From the NCBI GenBank assembly GCA_963712305.1, contig CAVQHI010000002.1:1426001-1490000 (forward strand): a stretch of DNA of 64,000 bases. The letters are read 5' to 3'. Below, piece by piece: positions 60,383 through 64,000 of the stretch. Position 1 is the first letter of the stretch. Each line of letters starts with the position of its first letter. Both the position numbers and the translations under genes were made by a program. The DNA comes from DATFNI01 sp963712305. GTDB taxonomy: Bacteria > Bacteroidota > Rhodothermia > Balneolales > DATFMH01. The notes under the pieces were generated by a model. The model was given only the letters and a program-made list of their open reading frames with translations, was not told the DNA's origin and did no database searches.

Positions 60383-60699
60383 AGGAATCTATCCTGCCTG
60401 AAAACTTAGTAAGTGTCCAGTACCATTTTTAGTGTTTCTGAGCAGGTTTGATTTCTCCGCAAGGTCGAAATGACACTGGGGTTTGGGGATTTTTTGTATT
60501 AAACGCTTATCCCGATTTGACGTTAAACTAGTAAAATAACAGCAACCCGGCGTATCGGGACATCTTAGTGTTGGGACGAGTGCTTGTGTATTTGTCTTGA
60601 TACCAGCAACATAATGCGCGGGAACGGCTTGTGTCAGAAGTTGTTCATTTTAAAATACCACTCGTGCAATCTACTGTTGCAGCGAACTGGTTCCTTAAC

Positions 60700-61326
60700 T
60701 CATTCTTTCCTGCCGATATATATTAAATACTCCCACAACCCACCATAAGCTTTTTTTACGTCACATCGGACAGGTTTGAAAAAAAGATTAAGTGCCGGTA
60801 ATAAGTGATCATCCATGCGCACGTGGTTAACGCCCATCCACTTTTTAAACGCCTGATTATCGGTTCGCATGAAATCAACTACGGCAATGAGTCCACCGCT
60901 GGCGGTATGTTTATGAGCAAATTGCAATGACTCGAACCAGCCGGGATTCATCATACTTAACGAATACGAGAAGAGAACAAGATTGAAATGTTTATCCGGG
61001 AAGAGGTCGGCCTGATAGAAGGTTCCCATTAACTGAGCAGGCGGTCTGAAACGCCGGTTTTTCTTTCGCGCTTTATGCAGCATATCTTCGGAGATGTCGA
61101 CGCCGATCAGTTCAGCCTCAGGATATTTTTTGTGCAGATAGTGTAGGTTTATCCCGGTACCGCAACCCACCTCGAGAATACGATTAGCTTCCGCATTTGG
61201 ATCCAAATACTTTGTGACGATGCGCTTTCTGCCAAACAAAAAGGTCCATCGTGTCAGATCGTAGATCACCGAATGAAACCGGTAGTAAAACTGCAGGCTT
61301 TGGATGGTTTGTTCAGACGTTGGCAT
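60700..61326 (-). CDS. btaB: SAM-dependent N-methyltransferase, BtaB-like
   Basis: A 208-residue class I methyltransferase. Motif I is ILEVGCGTGINLHYL, followed by LIGVDISEDML and a post-I FNLVLFSYSLSMM. In betaine-lipid synthesis BtaB adds three methyl groups to the amino group of diacylglyceryl-homoserine, giving DGTS. The size matches BtaB (about 210 residues), and the gene overlaps the BtaA-like gene by 14 bases on the same strand. The family also contains ordinary methyltransferases, so the name rests largely on this partnership. It lies downstream of BtaA in the transcription direction. Confidence 0.78.
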   Translation of the reverse strand: MPTSEQTIQSLQFYYRFHSVIYDLTRWTFLFGRKRIVTKYLDPNAEANRILEVGCGTGINLHYLHKKYPEAELIGVDISEDMLHKARKKNRRFRPPAQLMGTFYQADLFPDKHFNLVLFSYSLSMMNPGWFESLQFAHKHTASGGLIAVVDFMRTDNQAFKKWMGVNHVRMDDHLLPALNLFFKPVRCDVKKAYGGLWEYLIYIGRKE

Positions 61327-62515
61327 ACCCTGTTACCTCTGCAAGGTGTAAACTTCCATAAGTGCCCACACGATCGGTACTGTGTAGTTTTTGTGTAATA
61401 TCCGGGTAATAATGCAGATGTGCATTAACCGGTGCGGGAATGAAATCGAGCTTATCGGCTGCGGTCCTCTGAATAATACGGGTTCCCCGTCCGCTGCTTT
61501 TCAGTATCAAATCCCATTCTTTTTCCAGTAAATCCGGACGTTGGATAGCCATCCAGTCCTGGTGATCGAGAAGATTGAAATGTGTGATGGTCTCGGACGT
61601 CTTTTCGAGGAATGATTCAAATGTATCATTGCTGATGTGCACATGCGAAGCCATCTGTTGCAGCAGGGGATAGTTATCTTTTTTGAGATAATTCGGACAA
61701 CAATCTGGTGTGTATTGCCCGGTCAGATAGACCCGCCAGAAGTAGTTGTCTTGTACGGGTATCTGTGTGAAAACATATCTGAGGGAATCCCGGATAAATC
61801 CGTAAAGCCCGCCTTCATACCGATCCTTGATAAGATCGATTTGCGGTCGTGGTACACCCAGAAGCGACATCGTTATCGTATGCCGTACAATCTGACGGCT
61901 GAATTTATTCCAAAGAAACGGTTCAATCTGGTTAAACCAGTGTTTTTGCTCATCAATGTCTTGAGAGTTCAACAAATGGAGGATCATTCGCCAAAGGTGT
62001 CGGTCCCGTTTCAAATAGCGATGAACCGTCCATGCCAGGGACCCGGCTGTGCCCCGAAAGTAAAATGTGCGGCGGCCCGACCTGGTTCGAGTCGGCTCAA
62101 AATAGAAGTAATGGGAATCCCAGAATTGTCTTGCATAATCTGGAAGACCGGGCCTGAGTATATCATGATAAATCTTCCTGATGCCCGGATGCTGACCTCG
62201 TCCGAATAAGTGGAAAAAATCAGGATAAGGTAGCTGTTCAATGGCTTTAAGGCGCAGGGCCAGAAGTGCATTTTGTCTTGGATTGACGTCGACAGCAAAC
62301 AGTTTTCGTGGCTGGTCGAGCAGGTAATCAAGAACATTGCATCCGGCACCGGTAATCATGAGTACCGTACTGGTATCATTTATATTCAGGAGCTCACGGT
62401 CAATACGAGGATCTTCCCAGCTGGTATTGTAAATAAGATTGTTTTGATGGATGAGCCGGAAAAAATAATCGCGTGTCTGGTCGGTGAGCTTAGGTGGTGC
62501 TGCCTTGCTGATCAT
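61313..62515 (-). CDS. btaA: BtaA-like 3-amino-3-carboxypropyl transferase (DUF3419)
   Basis: A 400-residue enzyme of the BtaA/DUF3419 family that moves the 3-amino-3-carboxypropyl group of SAM to diacylglycerol, making diacylglyceryl-homoserine. The N-terminal sequence NLIYNTSWEDPRIDRELLN and the SAM-binding VLMITGAGCNVLDYLL match the family, as do LFAVDVNPRQNALLALR and the later DCCPNYLKKDNYP region. The length equals that of characterised BtaA proteins (about 400). Start ATG at 62515. It shares a 14-base overlap with the BtaB-like gene and lies 69 bases after a CysQ-like gene. Confidence 0.85.
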   Translation of the reverse strand: MISKAAPPKLTDQTRDYFFRLIHQNNLIYNTSWEDPRIDRELLNINDTSTVLMITGAGCNVLDYLLDQPRKLFAVDVNPRQNALLALRLKAIEQLPYPDFFHLFGRGQHPGIRKIYHDILRPGLPDYARQFWDSHYFYFEPTRTRSGRRTFYFRGTAGSLAWTVHRYLKRDRHLWRMILHLLNSQDIDEQKHWFNQIEPFLWNKFSRQIVRHTITMSLLGVPRPQIDLIKDRYEGGLYGFIRDSLRYVFTQIPVQDNYFWRVYLTGQYTPDCCPNYLKKDNYPLLQQMASHVHISNDTFESFLEKTSETITHFNLLDHQDWMAIQRPDLLEKEWDLILKSSGRGTRIIQRTAADKLDFIPAPVNAHLHYYPDITQKLHSTDRVGTYGSLHLAEVTGYANV

Positions 62516-62584
62516 ACCGTAGTTATGCGGTTAATGGTATTACATAGGTTCATTAACGCTGGCAAGATAGCGATATTCCCCAGA

Positions 62585-63412
62585 TCAGAAACTCATTACC
62601 CTGGAACATAACAATTTCTTTACCCCTGCCGGAGTGTTGGAAGGGAGGCTGTAGTAGAACCCGGCTTTGATGGTTCCATCGTTAAACGGATAGACCGAAT
62701 CATCAGGTTGCCGCAAGATTTCGTATCCGGCCGAATGCATGATGGCTGCGGGGGCGCAAAGGTCCCAGTAAGCCGTCTCGCGGTAGCTTGCATATCCATT
62801 TGATAGGCCAAAAAGTGGACCGAGCATATCCACCTGTTCTCCTACATAAGGATGACGTTTGACGCCAAATTCATTGAACAGCGATTGTTTCAGATCGGGT
62901 TCCGGACGTTTGAGTATGATAGATGGAGCGCCATCGGTTCCATCGGGCCATAACGGAGCGGTCAATTGCGATTTATGACCATCCCGGTCGATACTCCAGA
63001 CTCCTGTGTCCACATTTCCTGCTATGAGGAGTCCTGTCGACGGCTTATAACAAAGTCCCATGGATGGAATGCCATTCAGGCAAAATCCGATCAGGATGAA
63101 AAAATTATCTTTCCCGGCGACAAACTGGCGGGTGCCATCAATTGGATCGATAAACCATAATCGCTCGGCACCACTAGGATATTCTTTTGATTCGGATTCT
63201 TCTCCCACTAAAGCTTCGCCGGGAAAATGTTGTTCAATCACATCAGTAAAATAGCTGTTTGCCCAGATATCGGCATTCGAGACTGGAGAATCATCCGGCT
63301 TTTGTATCACCGTAAAGCTGGATTCATCCCTCATCCGTGTAACCTGGTCGCCGGCGGTTCTCAAATAAGGGTGTAATTGTCGAATTCTCTTCTCAAAATC
63401 GATTTTAGTCAT
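62585..63412 (-). CDS. cysQ: CysQ-like 3'(2'),5'-bisphosphate nucleotidase / inositol monophosphatase family
   Basis: A 275-residue lithium-sensitive phosphatase fold. The metal site is LWFIDPIDGTRQFVAG, with GEESE upstream and YWDLCAPAAIMHSAGYEI at the end. In the CysQ branch the enzyme recycles 3'-phosphoadenosine 5'-phosphate from sulfate and lipid pathways; inositol monophosphatase is the alternative. No sulfur genes are nearby. It precedes the betaine-lipid genes by 69 bases on the same strand and may be co-transcribed. The C-terminus ends in CSRVMSF. Confidence 0.85.
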   Translation of the reverse strand: MTKIDFEKRIRQLHPYLRTAGDQVTRMRDESSFTVIQKPDDSPVSNADIWANSYFTDVIEQHFPGEALVGEESESKEYPSGAERLWFIDPIDGTRQFVAGKDNFFILIGFCLNGIPSMGLCYKPSTGLLIAGNVDTGVWSIDRDGHKSQLTAPLWPDGTDGAPSIILKRPEPDLKQSLFNEFGVKRHPYVGEQVDMLGPLFGLSNGYASYRETAYWDLCAPAAIMHSAGYEILRQPDDSVYPFNDGTIKAGFYYSLPSNTPAGVKKLLCSRVMSF

Positions 63413-63745
63413 AAACTATAAGTGAAATTGAATGTTATTCCGATTCTGCAAAAACGGGAGCTGATAGTATGTTTTCGGTCACTAAGCCCGACAGAAATTC
63501 GAAATTGAATAATTAGAAATTTGATGGAATCAGTTTGCAGAATTATTTGTAATGTCCGTCCGGCCTAAACAGTTTCGATGCATGCTTTTGATTTCATTCC
63601 GGTAAAAGTGAAACGAATTTCTAATTATCTGATTTTTATTAACTGATTATCGTTTACTATCCAAAGTGAATGCACGTAATAGCCTGTAGTGTTCTGTATA
63701 TTACAGAGTGTAAGATAACGGAAATTGATCATAAAAATTTAGATT
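63413..63745. other. Spacer upstream of the small membrane-protein gene
   Basis: About 330 bases with no gene. It holds a 12-base inverted repeat TAATTAGAAATT (63510-63521) / AATTTCTAATTA (63616-63627) and the small palindrome TCTGTA-tat-TACAGA at 63693-63707, which lies 40 bases before the ATG of the 58-residue gene and could be an operator. Confidence 0.4.
63510..63627. repeat. Widely spaced 12-base inverted repeat
   Basis: TAATTAGAAATT at 63510-63521 and its complement AATTTCTAATTA at 63616-63627, with 94 bases between. The same TTAGAAATT core recurs at about 1573 (TATTAGAAATTCGG), so it may belong to a dispersed AT-rich repeat. Confidence 0.4.
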
Positions 63746-63922
63746 ATGAGTACTTCTTCCAAAGGAATTCATTCGAAAAAAGATTTGAAACGTCAATCGA
63801 AACACGAATATCGTAAAATGAGACGTTACGTCAGAGCTAATCCGGAAACAGGATTGATTGTAACTCTTATTGGTGGTTTTACGCTCGGCTTGTTAATTTC
63901 CGCACTAGTCCGTCCCAGGTGA
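63746..63922 (+). CDS. Small membrane protein, ElaB/YqjD (DUF883) C-terminal-like
   Basis: A 58-residue open frame missed by a 60-codon cutoff. The N-terminal half is very basic (KKDLKRQSKHEYRKMRRYVR) and polar; the C-terminal half has a membrane segment, GLIVTLIGGFTLGLLISAL, closed by VRPR. The NPETG + hydrophobic helix + arginine ending resembles the C-terminal part of ElaB/YqjD ribosome-associated inner-membrane proteins, though it is much shorter. The ATG has only a weak AT-rich leader. It is followed by an AAGGAG site for the next gene. Confidence 0.55.
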   Translation: MSTSSKGIHSKKDLKRQSKHEYRKMRRYVRANPETGLIVTLIGGFTLGLLISALVRPR

Positions 63923-63985
63923 TCTTAAGGAGAAAATTGGCGGAAGTTTAAAATAGTTTCAAAATAGTAAGAAAGGGAAAACACA

Positions 63986-64000
63986 TTGTCTCAGACTGAA
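63986..64000 (+). CDS. Possible start of the next gene, cut by the window
   Basis: A TTG at 63986 opens a frame (MSQTE) preceded by AAAGGG. Genes for YqjE-like membrane proteins often follow ElaB/YqjD-type genes, and the spacing of 63 bases would suit such a pair. Five codons are too few to identify it. Confidence 0.25.

Larger units (their letters stand above)
59848..60699. other. Repeat-rich non-coding region
   Basis: About 850 bases with no credible gene. It holds the GC palindrome at 60367-60382, a C6/G7 hairpin at 60175-60203, CCCCTCTAGGGG (60209-60220), and several stretches that match each other loosely: TTCGCTCGAAATGACA (60051-60066), TCATTCTCCCGAGG (60361-60374) and AAGGTCGAAATGACAC (60461-60476). 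These are forms of the GATTCCTTCGCTCG..AATGACA intergenic repeat common in Bacteroidota and other environmental genomes. No protein-like signal remains. Confidence 0.6.

Noticed and set aside
1..64000. tRNA, rRNA, CRISPR or IS/phage elements
   Set aside because: I searched the gaps by eye for T-loop sequences, spaced direct repeats, transposase motifs and terminal inverted repeats and found none that held up.

Overview
The window looks like a chromosomal segment of a Gram-negative member of the Bacteroidota/Rhodothermota/Balneolota group (my inference). The evidence is: many lipoproteins and outer-membrane proteins; TonB-type energy transducers with proline-rich linkers; a lipoprotein of the Bacteroidota type with a CA..PTGG N-terminus and Ig-like domain; a LytS/LytTR two-component system; several TAnnTTTG promoter elements; and a fused isobutyryl-CoA mutase. 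I see no phage, IS element, CRISPR array, rRNA or tRNA. Nearly all of the sequence is ordinary, densely packed core genes, with a few gene-poor stretches full of short inverted and degenerate repeats.

Layout. 1-200: tail of a gene cut by the window edge. 406-3757: FAD oxidoreductase and the NAD salvage pair pncA-pncB, flanked by short tandem repeats. 3968-7276: the envelope lipoprotein cluster COG3014-LPP20-LpoB. 7360-13151: a membrane-anchored protein, an Ig-like lipoprotein and the fused mutase IcmF. 13281-16436: gpmA, a frameshifted Bax-inhibitor-1 gene and mltG. 16625-20078: an LpoA-like TPR/periplasmic-binding protein and guaA. 20306-23133: operon efp-accB-accC-gcvH. 23266-32676: sodium symporter, pullulanase, metG, SpoU methyltransferase, a small conserved protein and an M1 aminopeptidase. 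33398-36151: three tandem TonB paralogues, each with its own terminator.

36715-47115 is the most interesting part. Two facing gene sets encode a glucosyl-3-phosphoglycerate synthase, two GT4 glycosyltransferases, a HAD phosphatase, an M20 hydrolase and a GH13_18 phosphorylase. I read this as a locus for making and recycling glucosylglycerate-type compatible solutes. An outer-membrane protein and a LytS/LytTR sensor pair sit between the two halves.

47328-51872: peroxiredoxin, a DNA methyltransferase repair protein and an operon with SCO1, e(P4) phosphatase, SufE and an HD protein. 52375-59847: an AtuA-family protein, an amine-oxidase-like flavoprotein, and the two halves of a heterodimeric ABC exporter on either side of an unusual RNase Z. 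59848-60699: repeat-rich non-coding DNA. 60700-63412: a BtaA/BtaB-like betaine-lipid pair and a CysQ-like phosphatase. The window ends with a 58-residue membrane protein.

Two themes recur. One is peptidoglycan synthase control (LpoB, LPP20, COG3014, LpoA-like, MltG). The other is adaptation of membrane and solute composition (betaine lipid synthesis, glucosylglycerate locus, sodium symporter), which would fit a salty or fluctuating habitat.
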